27,923 nt of DNA from an uncultured Verrucomicrobiota bacterium (GCA_946631345.1 CAMPAA010000007.1:1-27923), one strand, 5' to 3'; numbered from the stretch's first letter, positions 15,645 to 23,634 are shown. Numbers and translations are program-made. Notes: generated by a model from the sequence alone, not told the origin.

Positions 15645-17636
15645 CTATTTCACGAAAAAGCTGTCCGTGGCACCCTCATAGAGAAGAACCACAGGGATGA
15701 ACCCCATCACCCAGCCGGTCTCGATGCAGTAGGCACCCCATCCCTTGTCCTTGTTTAGACCGTAGTACTCGCCGATATCCATGTCGAACGCGCGCATCCA
15801 CGCGCCATCGAACCGTGGATCGCCCGATTCTATCTGCGCGTTCAGCAGAAAGCGGCGGACATCCGAATACAAGCGCATGGCCTTTGCCATGTCCACGCCT
15901 TTGCGCTTCGCTTCAGGCAGCCTGACCAGCACCGATGCCGCATTGAACACAAAGTTGTTGCAGTAGAGAATGTCCGCGATATGGTCTGTGCCGTCGCCGA
16001 TGCCAACGCCAGCCTCGTCATCGTCATCGAGCCTGATCGGCAGCTCCACGATTCCACCCGCCGGGTGCGTATTGCGGCAGAAGAAGTCGAGCATCTGGTT
16101 TATCCGCTGGGAGTAGTCGCGGCCCGTCGAATACTGGGCGCAGGCGAGCATCACGAGGTAGCGCGAATACGTGAAGTTGTCCGAGAAGTGGAACGGCGCG
16201 ACGGCAGGGAATCGTTCCGACACCTTGTCGACCGTATTCAGCGCCGCATCGGTGTACTTCTGCTCGCCCATCTGCAGGAGGAAACTGACCATCTCGCCGT
16301 AGAATACGGGATTGTCGTTCGTGCGCGTGCCGCGCCACCCGCCCTTGGAGAGGTTGTCGAAATGCCCGCTGTTCAGCCCTCGGCCATCCATCCAGAGCAG
16401 AAAGGCGTCCGCCGCCCTGCGCGCGGAGGCGAGATAGCGGGCGTCGCCGGTCGCCCTGTACATGTTTATCATGGCGAGCGCGGAGCGTCCCATGTCGGAG
16501 GAGTATACGGTGTCGCCAGCCTTTCCTGTCTCAGGCGCAAACCATGTGAAGAAGCCCTCGTCGGACTGCACGCCCTTTGCCAGCATGAAATCGACGAGGT
16601 TCCTGCCGAGCGACACCCATTCCGGCCTTCCCATCTTTTTGCCTGCGGCTGCGAACAGCGCGCCAGTTAGCAGATGGCAGTCCGTGCGAAGTCCGCGTCG
16701 GTAGCCGAAATTGTCCGAAAGGATGGCCTCGCTCATTCCCTTGGTACCGTCCGGTGCGTTGAGTATGCCGCTTCGGAAGTGCCAGTCGAGGGCCTTTGCG
16801 AGTGCGGCCCTGGCATCGTCGCGGCCAGACGGCGAGATGAAGTCCGGCCAGGTAGCGCTGAACGCCTCCGCCACCACATTGGACGCGACTCCGGCAAAGC
16901 GTCCGAACTGGTCCGCATAGAACGCGCGCCATCCGCAGTACGGGCGCATGAAGCGGGGATCGTACTGCGAAAGGTTCATCAGCGCGCCGACCACCGCACC
17001 GCGACGCGAAACGACCGTCACCGGCAAACGATGACTGCCCGGCCTGTGTATGCCATGCACGCCTATACAGTCAGAGACATGCACCTCGCTCTTGATGACG
17101 TTGCGTTTGCTGTTGCCCCGTATGCCCGCCGGAAGGTAGTAGCTGCGGCGCGCCTGAAGCACGTCACCGTTCCACTCCACGTATTCCTGATCGAGATAGA
17201 CAGGCTTTGCACCGTAGGTTTCCGTTCCGCAGAGGTTTGAGTCATTGCCCATGCTCCCGGAGGATAGGCAGCATTCGACCCAGAACCTGTTGCCACGCGA
17301 CTGGGCGGACTTTGCCAGCTTCGCGGTGACGGGCGGCAGTTCCGGCAGGATTCGTTTTCCTCCATCGTAGTCCGGCAGGAGGAAGAACACCGCATTGGTA
17401 GCCGATTCATACGGCATGGCCTCCGGCCCGGAGAACGTCTCGAACCGCGCGTTTCCGGCAATGCGCCTGAGAAACCCGCGAAACGCGTCAGTGCCGCCGC
17501 ATACGTACCATGCGGAGGGGCCGGAAAGCTCACCGCCATGGAGCGGACAGGCCGCCGCAAGCGCAAGCGCGAACGCCGCCATCAGGCCTTTGCGATTCCC
17601 GCAAGGTGAAGCGCCGAAATGTCCGAGCGTGACCAT
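15645..17636 (-). CDS. Secreted alpha/alpha-toroid glycosidase-like protein
   Basis: A 663-residue exported protein. The signal is GLMAAFALALAAACPLHGG, after a slightly long basic start. From about residue 270 the sequence has repeated helical hairpins of the six-hairpin glycosidase superfamily (GH88/GH105/GH127-like): MGRSALAMINMYRATGDARYL and the KYTDAALNTVDKVSERF stretch are typical. The N-terminal 250 residues look like a beta-rich domain with a GATase-like opening (GGTDAFRGFLRRI). No catalytic residues can be assigned with confidence. GAGGGAGGG precedes the ATG by about eight bases. A role in polysaccharide breakdown is inferred from fold and export only. Confidence 0.7.
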   Translation of the reverse strand: MVTLGHFGASPCGNRKGLMAAFALALAAACPLHGGELSGPSAWYVCGGTDAFRGFLRRIAGNARFETFSGPEAMPYESATNAVFFLLPDYDGGKRILPELPPVTAKLAKSAQSRGNRFWVECCLSSGSMGNDSNLCGTETYGAKPVYLDQEYVEWNGDVLQARRSYYLPAGIRGNSKRNVIKSEVHVSDCIGVHGIHRPGSHRLPVTVVSRRGAVVGALMNLSQYDPRFMRPYCGWRAFYADQFGRFAGVASNVVAEAFSATWPDFISPSGRDDARAALAKALDWHFRSGILNAPDGTKGMSEAILSDNFGYRRGLRTDCHLLTGALFAAAGKKMGRPEWVSLGRNLVDFMLAKGVQSDEGFFTWFAPETGKAGDTVYSSDMGRSALAMINMYRATGDARYLASARRAADAFLLWMDGRGLNSGHFDNLSKGGWRGTRTNDNPVFYGEMVSFLLQMGEQKYTDAALNTVDKVSERFPAVAPFHFSDNFTYSRYLVMLACAQYSTGRDYSQRINQMLDFFCRNTHPAGGIVELPIRLDDDDEAGVGIGDGTDHIADILYCNNFVFNAASVLVRLPEAKRKGVDMAKAMRLYSDVRRFLLNAQIESGDPRFDGAWMRAFDMDIGEYYGLNKDKGWGAYCIETGWVMGFIPVVLLYEGATDSFFVK

Positions 17637-17682
17637 GGTACAACCCTCCCTCTTTTGCGGGTTTTCTCCTTCCGCGCGCTAA

Positions 17683-17898
17683 CTAACGGGACTTCCAGTA
17701 GAGCCGACAGTGGCAGAAGCCTTCAAACTCGGGATCCGCCACCTGTTCGCGGAACTCGCGGCACGGGCAGACGTTGTCGGGAATCTTGGGCAGACGGCAC
17801 GGGCAGTATCCGCCGCGCGCCTCAAGCGCCTTGCGGATCGAGGCCACGTACTTGGCATCCTCGTTCAGCCTAACGTTATCCGGCAATCCGTTTTCCAT
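17683..17898 (-). CDS. Ferredoxin-thioredoxin reductase catalytic-chain-like protein
   Basis: A 71-residue cysteine-rich protein with three Cys-X-Cys pairs: CPC at 32-34, CPC at 44-46 and CHC at 62-64. The pattern and the GFCHCRLYW ending match the catalytic beta chain of ferredoxin:thioredoxin reductase (PF02943), which holds a 4Fe-4S cluster next to a redox disulfide. The protein is shorter than plant and cyanobacterial chains (about 110) and the first spacing is 9 residues rather than 16. No variable subunit or thioredoxin is adjacent. AGGAGG lies eight bases before the ATG, and a weak GTCTATAAC at 17930-17938 may be its -10 box. It probably transfers electrons to a thioredoxin-like partner in an anaerobe. 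Confidence 0.78.
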   Translation of the reverse strand: MENGLPDNVRLNEDAKYVASIRKALEARGGYCPCRLPKIPDNVCPCREFREQVADPEFEGFCHCRLYWKSR

Positions 17899-17940
17899 GT
17901 CACTGGCCTCCTCTCTCTTAATTCTGAATGTTATAGACCG

Positions 17941-19320
17941 TCAGGCATGTCTGATGTCGATTACCTTTGCGCCGGGGATCTTGCTCAGAATGCCGTTGAG
18001 CTTAGGATCGTTGAGGATCGCCTGCCTGTCGAACGCCGGCTCCGGCTCCGCCGGTGGTGGAGGGGGGTGCGGCGCGTTGTCCGGCGGGGGCTGCGGGCGA
18101 TTTGCCGAATCGCCCCTGCCGGCGGCGGACACCTGTACTTCGCCGCCGTTGGCCTTGAGAGTGCGCACGGCCTTCATCAGCTCCTCGATGGTGGCCACCG
18201 TGGCGATGCGCCCTGCGCGCAGAAGCGTCATTTCAATGAGCGTGCGCACGCTCAGCACGTAGCGGAGCTTGTCCTCCATCTCCGCGAGCTTGTCCGCGAT
18301 CCTGAAGATGCGGCTGGAATCGCAGAGCTTCGACTGATCTTCAAGCGTTCTGCGCTGGTCGGCGGTGATCTCAAGCGTATTGCCGGCCTTCTGGCCCAGT
18401 GCCTGCCACACCACGAGGTTACGGAAATGCACCATCAGCTCGCCCGCGAGCCGGCGCATGTTCTTCCCTGCGGAGTCGAACGTGGCGACGGCCTTGAGGA
18501 TCGCCGCCGCATCGCCCTTGAGTATCGCGCCGGCCAGCCCTTCCAGTTCGGAGCGCGACACGAGGCCGAACACGGAAAGCGCGTCCTCCTCGGTGATCGT
18601 CCCGCCCTTGAACGCGATGAGCTGGTCGAGCGACGACAGCGCGTCGCGCATGCCGCCCTCCGCGCCGCGCGCGATGGCGAGCAGGGCATCCTCGTCAGCC
18701 GATATGCCCTCCTTGCCGCAGATGTACTTCAGGCGGTCCACGATCTGGTTCGTCTGGATGCGGCGGAGGTCGAAACGCTGGCATCGCGAGATTATGGTCG
18801 CCAGCACCTTGTCGCCCTCGGTCGTGGCGAAGATGAACTTCACGTACGGCGGCGGCTCCTCAAGCGTCTTCAGGAGCGCGTTCCACGCCGCCGTGGATAG
18901 CATGTGGCATTCGTCGACGATGAAGATCTTGTACTTCGAGGCGGCAGGCTTGAACTGGACGGCCTCGATGATCGGCCTCACGTCCTCGACCTTGTTGTGT
19001 GACGCACCGTCCAGCTCCATGACGTCGAGCGCGCGCCCCTCGGCGATCTGCACGCAGTTCTCGCATCTGCCGCACGGCTCCGCGCCGTTCGGATGGAGGC
19101 AGTTGAGCGCCTTGGCGAAGATTCGGCTCGTCGTGGTCTTTCCTATGCCGCGCGGCCCCACGAAGAGGTAGGCGTTCGCGATGCGGCCCGATTCGATGGC
19201 GTGCTTCAGCGTGCGCACCACGTGCTCCTGCCCCACGACGTCGTCGAACGTCATCGGGCGGTACTTCAGCGGCAGCGCCACATGCTGGCGCGCCTCGCCG
19301 GGCTGGTCGTTATCGCTCAT
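17941..19320 (-). CDS. dnaX: DNA polymerase III subunit gamma/tau
   Basis: A 459-residue clamp-loader ATPase. It has LPLKYRPMTFDDVVGQEHV, Walker A GPRGIGKTT near residue 56, a zinc-binding Cys cluster ending in CGRCENC, Walker B IFIVDECH and sensor 1 FIFATTEGDKV followed by SRCQRFDL. Domain III follows, then a Pro-rich linker and a short end (LNGILSKIPGAKVIDI). It lacks the long tau C-terminus, so it resembles gamma. No A-rich slippery site for a programmed frameshift was seen. A GGYAGGG palindrome lies in frame in the linker (about residues 401-409). AGGAGAGCA precedes the ATG, and it follows the secreted repeat protein after 12 bases. Confidence 0.95.
   Translation of the reverse strand: MSDNDQPGEARQHVALPLKYRPMTFDDVVGQEHVVRTLKHAIESGRIANAYLFVGPRGIGKTTTSRIFAKALNCLHPNGAEPCGRCENCVQIAEGRALDVMELDGASHNKVEDVRPIIEAVQFKPAASKYKIFIVDECHMLSTAAWNALLKTLEEPPPYVKFIFATTEGDKVLATIISRCQRFDLRRIQTNQIVDRLKYICGKEGISADEDALLAIARGAEGGMRDALSSLDQLIAFKGGTITEEDALSVFGLVSRSELEGLAGAILKGDAAAILKAVATFDSAGKNMRRLAGELMVHFRNLVVWQALGQKAGNTLEITADQRRTLEDQSKLCDSSRIFRIADKLAEMEDKLRYVLSVRTLIEMTLLRAGRIATVATIEELMKAVRTLKANGGEVQVSAAGRGDSANRPQPPPDNAPHPPPPPAEPEPAFDRQAILNDPKLNGILSKIPGAKVIDIRHA
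18095..18120 (-). repeat. GGYAGGG palindrome inside dnaX
   Basis: Minus-strand GGCAGGG joined to a stem with arms GGGCGATT and AATCGCCC (perfect, eight pairs, five-base loop). It encodes RGDSANRP in the non-conserved linker of DnaX, close to the GDLTNRP of copy c in the unknown membrane protein. Confidence 0.7.
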
Positions 19321-19332
19321 TGCTCTCCTGCA

Positions 19333-19872
19333 TCAATAGACGATGGGCTGGGGCTGAACAACCACCGGCTGGGGCTGAACCACCACGGGCTGCGCTGGCG
19401 CCACGACGGGCGGCGGAGGCGCGACGACCGGCTGTGGCTGGACCACGACAGGCTGCTGGACAACCACCGGCTGCGCGGGAACCACGACAGGCTGCTGCAC
19501 GACCGTGGCGCTGTAGTACGGGTACCCGTACGCGTCGTACCACACGTTCCCGTACCAGCCGCTGCGGTAGTGCGGATGCGGAGCGTGGCCGCGCCGCCAT
19601 CTGCGGAAGTCGGCGGGCGGCCCTCCGTGCCGGAACCCGGGCGGCGGTGCGTAGCCGCCGTGCCATGCGCCGCCGTGCTTCCTCGCGTGCATCATGTCCG
19701 CGCCGGCCCGCTGCTGCATCTTCATGGCGTGGGCGGCGGCCTTCTGCTGCGAATGCATCGCGTGCGCGGCGGCCTTCTGCTGGGAGCGGACGGCCTTCGC
19801 CGCCGAACTCTTCGCGTAAGCCGAACCCGCCAGCATGCAGGCGGCAATGGCAACTGTTGCTATGCGCTTCAT
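19333..19872 (-). CDS. Secreted His/Gln-rich and Pro-Val-Gln repeat protein
   Basis: A 179-residue exported protein of unknown function. Signal peptide MKRIATVAIAACMLAGSAYA. Residues 22-60 contain two imperfect copies of QQKAAAHAM rich in Ala, Gln, His and Met. A Gly/Tyr/Trp/His middle follows (WYDAYGYPYYSATVV), then a C-terminal tail of QPVVV/QPQPVV repeats, likely an extended polyproline-like stalk. AGGAAG lies eight bases before the ATG; frame upstream of it is antisense-like and not real. It lies 53 bases after mscS and 12 before dnaX. Cell-envelope localisation is inferred; His/Met content could bind metal. Confidence 0.7.
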   Translation of the reverse strand: MKRIATVAIAACMLAGSAYAKSSAAKAVRSQQKAAAHAMHSQQKAAAHAMKMQQRAGADMMHARKHGGAWHGGYAPPPGFRHGGPPADFRRWRRGHAPHPHYRSGWYGNVWYDAYGYPYYSATVVQQPVVVPAQPVVVQQPVVVQPQPVVAPPPPVVAPAQPVVVQPQPVVVQPQPIVY

Positions 19873-19925
19873 GTGTATCTTCCTGTGGTCTGTGGTTCGA
19901 GGCATCGCCCTTCGCGGCGGCGCGC

Positions 19926-20828
19926 CTATGCGTTGTGGATGACGACCTGCGGGAACGGAATGGAGATGCCGTTCTCCTCGAACGCCTTCTTGACGGCCTC
20001 CTGCGCGCCGGAATAGACGGCCCAGTAGTCGGCGCACGCCGCCCACGGGCGCACGTTGATCGTGACGGCGGAGTCGTCGAGCGAGGCGACCGCCACCACC
20101 GGAGCGGGATCGGCGAGCACTCCAGGCACCTTCTTGAGAGCCGCCGTCGCGACCTCCACGGCCTTCTTGAGGTCGGTGCCGTAGGCTACGCCGACCTTCG
20201 TGTCGACGCGGCGCTTGCCGAGCGCGGAGAAGTTGGTGATGGCGCTGCCCCACACCACCTTGTTCGGCACCACGACCTTCTTGTTGTCCGCCGTGGCGAA
20301 CACCGTCGCCATCATGTTCAACTCAAGCACGGCGCCCTCCACGCCGCCCGCGACCACGTAGTCGCCGACCTTGAACGGCTGGTTGAGCGCAATCATCATG
20401 CCGGCGGCGAACGATCCGAGCGTCTCCTGGAACGCAAAGCCGAGGATGAAGCCCGTCACGCCGAGGCCCGCCACCAGCGGCCCCACGTTCACGCCGAGGC
20501 GCTGCAGCACCACGAGCGCCAGCATCGCCCAGCACGTCTTGCTCACCACGCTCACGAGGAAGTCGGAGAGGAGCTTGCTCATCTTGTTCACCTTCGCAAG
20601 CGCCTTTGCGGTGGCTATGCGGATGAGCTTGATGGCGAAAGCGCCGGCGACGAGGATCAGAACCGCCACGAGGAGGTTCACCGCGAACGCAAGCCCGCGC
20701 TCGGAGAGCCATGTCAGTATCTGGTTCCACAGTTCCTGCCCCTGCGTGAGCTGCGCGTTGAACACGTCAGCCACGCCCATCGTTCCGTTTGCGGCGTTTC
20801 CGGCCGCACATGCCACTTCGTTCGTCAT
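19926..20828 (-). CDS. mscS: MscS-type mechanosensitive channel
   Basis: A 300-residue small-conductance mechanosensitive channel. Three membrane helices are visible (about residues 48-68, 85-108 and 113-140). The pore-lining helix has the Gly/Ala pattern GLGVTGFILGFAFQETLGSF. The beta domain follows with QPFKVGDYV and the typical VPNKVVWGSAITNFS. It releases solutes on osmotic downshock. AAAGGAG lies eight bases before the ATG, preceded by an A-rich leader and TGGTATAAT at 20870-20878. Length and order match the E. coli protein of 286 residues. Confidence 0.93.
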   Translation of the reverse strand: MTNEVACAAGNAANGTMGVADVFNAQLTQGQELWNQILTWLSERGLAFAVNLLVAVLILVAGAFAIKLIRIATAKALAKVNKMSKLLSDFLVSVVSKTCWAMLALVVLQRLGVNVGPLVAGLGVTGFILGFAFQETLGSFAAGMMIALNQPFKVGDYVVAGGVEGAVLELNMMATVFATADNKKVVVPNKVVWGSAITNFSALGKRRVDTKVGVAYGTDLKKAVEVATAALKKVPGVLADPAPVVAVASLDDSAVTINVRPWAACADYWAVYSGAQEAVKKAFEENGISIPFPQVVIHNA

Positions 20829-20869
20829 CTTCGTTGCTCCTTTTGTTTCTTTTTTTTTTTTGCAAGCGT

Positions 20870-20878
20870 ATTATACCA
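20870..20878 (-). promoter_or_regulatory. Extended -10 promoter of mscS
   Basis: Minus-strand TGGTATAAT, 41 bases before the mscS ATG. The leader contains a run of A and then AAAGGAG. Here the same box is used with a normal leader, in contrast to the leaderless arrangement elsewhere. Confidence 0.55.
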
Positions 20879-20902
20879 TGCGCAGGGACTTTGCGGGAGA
20901 GG

Positions 20903-23041
20903 TCAGAAAAGCATCCCCTGCTCAAGCCCTCCCTGGCCGCCGGGCGGCGCATCGGGGGCGGCGCGCACCGCCGGTTCGCCGGCAGGGCCGGTGGCCGCCG
21001 GTCCGCCGAGCAGCTCAAGGAGCCGCGCCTCGTCTATCACCTCCGTGCCGAGCTCGCGCGCCCTGGAGGTCTTGGCCGCGCCGGTGTTCGCGCCGGCGAT
21101 CAGGTAGCGCGTCTTGGAGCTGACAGAGCTCTGCACCACGCCGCCCGCCATGCGTATCAGCTCGGCGTACTCATCACGCGGACGCGACAGCGCGCCGGTC
21201 AGCACGCATCCCGCGCCGACGAGCGGGCCTTCCGTGGCGACAGCCTTCTTCGGCTCGCTCTTCGGGTCGATCCCGAGCTCCGCCAGGCGCGCGAGGTAGC
21301 GCCGCCCGTAGTCGCTCGCGAAGAACCCCAACACCGCCTTTGCCGCCTCGACCTTGATCGCAAGGATCTTGCGCGCCTTGCCCTTCAGGGCGTCGTTCGC
21401 TATCACGTTCTCCAGCACCGGCGAGTCCACGAGGTCGGCGAGCCGCCCGTGCTCTGCGGCGATGTCGGCCGCGACCGTCGCGCCTATCCCCGGTATGCCA
21501 GTCGCAAAGAGCCAGCGAGAGAGAGGAAGAGAGCGCGCATCCTTCAGCGCATTCACCACCGACTCCGCGTTCTTCCCGAAAAGTCTCCCGGCGATCCTGA
21601 GGGACGCAAGCCGCTCAAGCGGGATCGTGAAGAGGTCGAGAGGGTCTGATATCCACTTCTGCTCCACGAGCGCGTTTATCGCCGTCTCGCCAAGCGCGCG
21701 GATGTCGAGCGCGTTCCGCGACGCAAAGTGCTCCACGCGCCGCAGCAGCTGGGCCGGGCACGCGGGGTTCATGCACCGCTGGGCGACCTCCCCCTCAAGG
21801 CGCGCCACCGCGCCTCCGCAGACCGGGCAGGCCGTTGGCATCTCAAACACCTTCTCGCCGCCCGTGCGCTTCTCCGTGATCGAAGACTCTATGGCAGGTA
21901 TCACGTCTCCGGCCTTCACGAGCCACACGTGGTCGCCGATGCGGATATCCTGCCGCGCGACCTGGTCGGCGTTGTGCAGGGTGGCGCGGGCTATGGTCGA
22001 GCCCGCCAGCTCCACCGGCCGCAGCTCGGCGACGGGCGTGAGGATGCCCGTGCGCCCAACCTGCACCGTTATGCCTTCCACCACGGTCTCGGCGCGCTCC
22101 GGCGCATACTTGTAGGCGCGCGCCCAACGCGGGCCGTGCGCCGTAGCGCCGAGCGCAGGGTACAGGCGGCGCTCGTTCAGCTTCACCACCGCGCCGTCTA
22201 TCTCGAACCTGAACGTGTGGCGCAGCGTCTCCAGCTCGTCGATGGCGGCGAACACCCCTTCAATCGTCTCGCAGACCTTCGACCACGGCGTCACGGGAAA
22301 TCCCCAGCGGCGGAAAGCCTCTATCATCTCGGTGTGCGTGGCGAAGCCGTCGCATCCAACGCCGCCCGCGTTGTAGATCACGATGTCGAGCGGACGGGTG
22401 GCGGTCTCCTTGGGGTTCAGCTGCTTCAGCGAGCCGGCTGCGGCGTTGCGCGGGTTGGCGAACGGCTCGCGCCCGGCCTCCTCCTCGCGCGCGTTTAGCT
22501 TCACGAAGCCGTCGCGCGTCATGTACACCTCGCCGCGCACCTCCAGCTCGTCGGGCGCATCCTCCGGCAGCCTCAGCGGCACCGAGCGTATCGTCTTCAC
22601 GTTGAGCGTCACGTCGTCGCCGACAAGCCCGTTGCCGCGCGTGGCCGCGCGCACAAGCTGGCGGTTCTCGTACCGCAGCGACATCGACACGCCGTCCACC
22701 TTCGGTTCAACGCTGTAGGTGAAGCCCTGCGCCTCCTTGCGCACCATCGCGTCAAAATCGGCAAGCTCGCCGCGCGAGTGCGTCTTGTCGAGCGACTGCA
22801 TCGGCGGGTCGTGCCTCACCTGCGCGAATCCCGCCACGGGCTCGCCCGAGACGCGCTGCGTGGGCGACGCGCTGGAGCGGAACTCCGGGTTCTCCCGCTC
22901 CAGCCTGAGAAGCTCATCGTAGAGAAGGTCGTAGTCGCGGTCGCCTATTACGGGCCGCGCCTCCACGTAGTAGAGCCGGTCGTGCCGCTCGATCTCAGAG
23001 CGGAGGAACTCTATGCGCGCTCTTATCTCGTCCTTTTCCAT
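20903..23041 (-). CDS. ligA: NAD-dependent DNA ligase
   Basis: A 712-residue ligase that seals nicks in replication and repair. In order: the Ia domain that binds NMN (RHDRLYYVEARPVIGDRDYD without its first residue), adenylation motif VEPKVDG with Lys114 as the AMP acceptor, the OB fold (IQVGRTGILTPVAELRPV with T for I), a four-Cys zinc finger starting CPVCGG and ending CMNPACP, helix-hairpin-helix repeats (GIPGIGATVA) and a C-terminal BRCT domain. I chose ATG 23041; an in-frame TTG at 23047 adds two residues and fits the usual promoter spacing. The C-terminus ends with an extra Pro/Gly-rich tail after BRCT. It is upstream of mscS on the same strand. Confidence 0.95.
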   Translation of the reverse strand: MEKDEIRARIEFLRSEIERHDRLYYVEARPVIGDRDYDLLYDELLRLERENPEFRSSASPTQRVSGEPVAGFAQVRHDPPMQSLDKTHSRGELADFDAMVRKEAQGFTYSVEPKVDGVSMSLRYENRQLVRAATRGNGLVGDDVTLNVKTIRSVPLRLPEDAPDELEVRGEVYMTRDGFVKLNAREEEAGREPFANPRNAAAGSLKQLNPKETATRPLDIVIYNAGGVGCDGFATHTEMIEAFRRWGFPVTPWSKVCETIEGVFAAIDELETLRHTFRFEIDGAVVKLNERRLYPALGATAHGPRWARAYKYAPERAETVVEGITVQVGRTGILTPVAELRPVELAGSTIARATLHNADQVARQDIRIGDHVWLVKAGDVIPAIESSITEKRTGGEKVFEMPTACPVCGGAVARLEGEVAQRCMNPACPAQLLRRVEHFASRNALDIRALGETAINALVEQKWISDPLDLFTIPLERLASLRIAGRLFGKNAESVVNALKDARSLPLSRWLFATGIPGIGATVAADIAAEHGRLADLVDSPVLENVIANDALKGKARKILAIKVEAAKAVLGFFASDYGRRYLARLAELGIDPKSEPKKAVATEGPLVGAGCVLTGALSRPRDEYAELIRMAGGVVQSSVSSKTRYLIAGANTGAAKTSRARELGTEVIDEARLLELLGGPAATGPAGEPAVRAAPDAPPGGQGGLEQGMLF

Positions 23042-23055
23042 GTTCAATGCCGTGA

Positions 23056-23064
23056 ATTATAGCA
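23056..23064 (-). promoter_or_regulatory. Extended -10 promoter of ligA
   Basis: Minus-strand TGCTATAAT, 14 bases before the ATG at 23041 and eight before the in-frame TTG at 23047. No Shine-Dalgarno lies between. The TAA inside it is also the stop of the small upstream frame 23197-23057. Confidence 0.5.
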
Positions 23065-23197
23065 CAATCTGCGGCAAATACGGCTTGTCGGCGAATAATT
23101 GCAGAGTCCGATTCGGGAAATCGCCTGACGGACGCCGCGCTTCGTCGCGGTTCCGGAAGACCTTCCTAACGGCCCGGAAAATATCCGTGGCGGACAT
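23057..23197 (-). CDS. Possible 46-residue protein upstream of ligA
   Basis: A short frame starting MSATDIFRAVRKVFRNRDEA and ending PQIVL. AAGGAAGG lies a few bases before the ATG, and the stop is 15 bases before the ligA ATG, so it could be translated with ligA. It contains SGDFPNRT, which matches the GD..NRP peptide of the in-frame palindromes; the DNA there has CGATT/AATCG arms at 23109-23123. No family is recognised. It may be a small gene, a decayed gene or chance. Confidence 0.3.
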   Translation of the reverse strand: MSATDIFRAVRKVFRNRDEARRPSGDFPNRTLQLFADKPYLPQIVL

Positions 23198-23230
23198 CTC
23201 AGCCTTCCTTGACGATGGCAGGTGATAAAA

Positions 23231-23392
23231 GAACATGTTCACCTGATGTGAACGAACATGTTGCCTGGACTCAAACGAACGCGTTACTTTGGGGGTCAAG
23301 TAACATGTTCTCTTGGGTCAACCGAACACGTTCCCTTGGGGCGAATGAACACGTTACTTTGAGTCGAACGAACATGATACTTTGGGTTCCCC
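23231..23392 (+). repeat. Seven tandem 23-bp units with palindromic core
   Basis: Units start at 23231, 23254, 23277, 23301, 23324, 23347 and 23370; all are 23 bases except the third (24). A consensus is GAACAYGTTACTTTGGGTC followed by AAAC. Each begins with an eight-base core: AACATGTT (three), AACACGTT (two), AACGCGTT and AACATGAT. The period is not a multiple of three, so it is not a coding repeat. It lies in the 23048-23634 gap between ligA and the SUMF1 genes and looks like an array of protein-binding sites. There are no spacers, so it is not CRISPR. Confidence 0.85.
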
Positions 23393-23458
23393 CTCCGTCT
23401 GGAAGGTGGCGGCGCAACGGCACGGGCCCCCGTTTCCCCCGCCACGGCCTCCGCGCGG

Positions 23459-23483
23459 CGCGTTGGGGGCAACGCACCCTACC
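23459..23483 (-). repeat. GGYAGGG palindrome, intergenic copy
   Basis: Minus-strand GGTAGGG, T, then GCGTTG-CCCC-CAACGC, a perfect six-pair stem. It differs at few positions from copy a at 13793. It is the only clear copy outside a gene, 88 bp upstream of the promoter at 23570. The rest of 23393-23569 shows no gene I can support. Confidence 0.7.
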
Positions 23484-23569
23484 GCCATGCCGACGGCGTT
23501 CGTGGTCGCGCGCAAGCGCCGTGCCTTCCACAAAAAACTTGAAGACTTAGAATAACCGAAAAGTTTTTG

Positions 23570-23597
23570 TTGAAAAAAAAAATGAATCTGGTACTAT
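23570..23597 (+). promoter_or_regulatory. Promoter of SUMF1-fold gene cluster
   Basis: TTGAAA (23570-23575), a 16-base spacer rich in A, then TACTAT (23592-23597) preceded by TGG. This is the only place here with both -35 and extended -10 elements. The start site would be near 23604, with GAGAGG before the ATG at 23635. An imperfect inverted repeat (CAAAAAACTT at 23531, AAGTTTTTG at 23561) ends just upstream. Confidence 0.5.
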
Positions 23598-23634
23598 TCA
23601 CGGCATTATTTATTTCAAAGAGAGGATACTCGCT

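Noticed and set aside
19320..21107. Long plus-strand open frame of 595 codons opposite dnaX end, the repeat protein, mscS and ligA end
   Set aside because: It is Arg/Ala/His-rich, lies antisense to four well-supported genes and has no motif; typical of GC-rich shadow frames. The same applies to 1024-2544, 9936-10976, 17710-18900 (plus) and 26665-27915 (minus).
23231..23392. CRISPR array
   Set aside because: The units are contiguous with no unique spacers, and there are no cas genes in the window.
23209..23550. Plus-strand protein-coding frame through the 23-bp array
   Set aside because: The repeat period is not divisible by three, so the translated repeats shift frame, and there is no good RBS or recognised domain.
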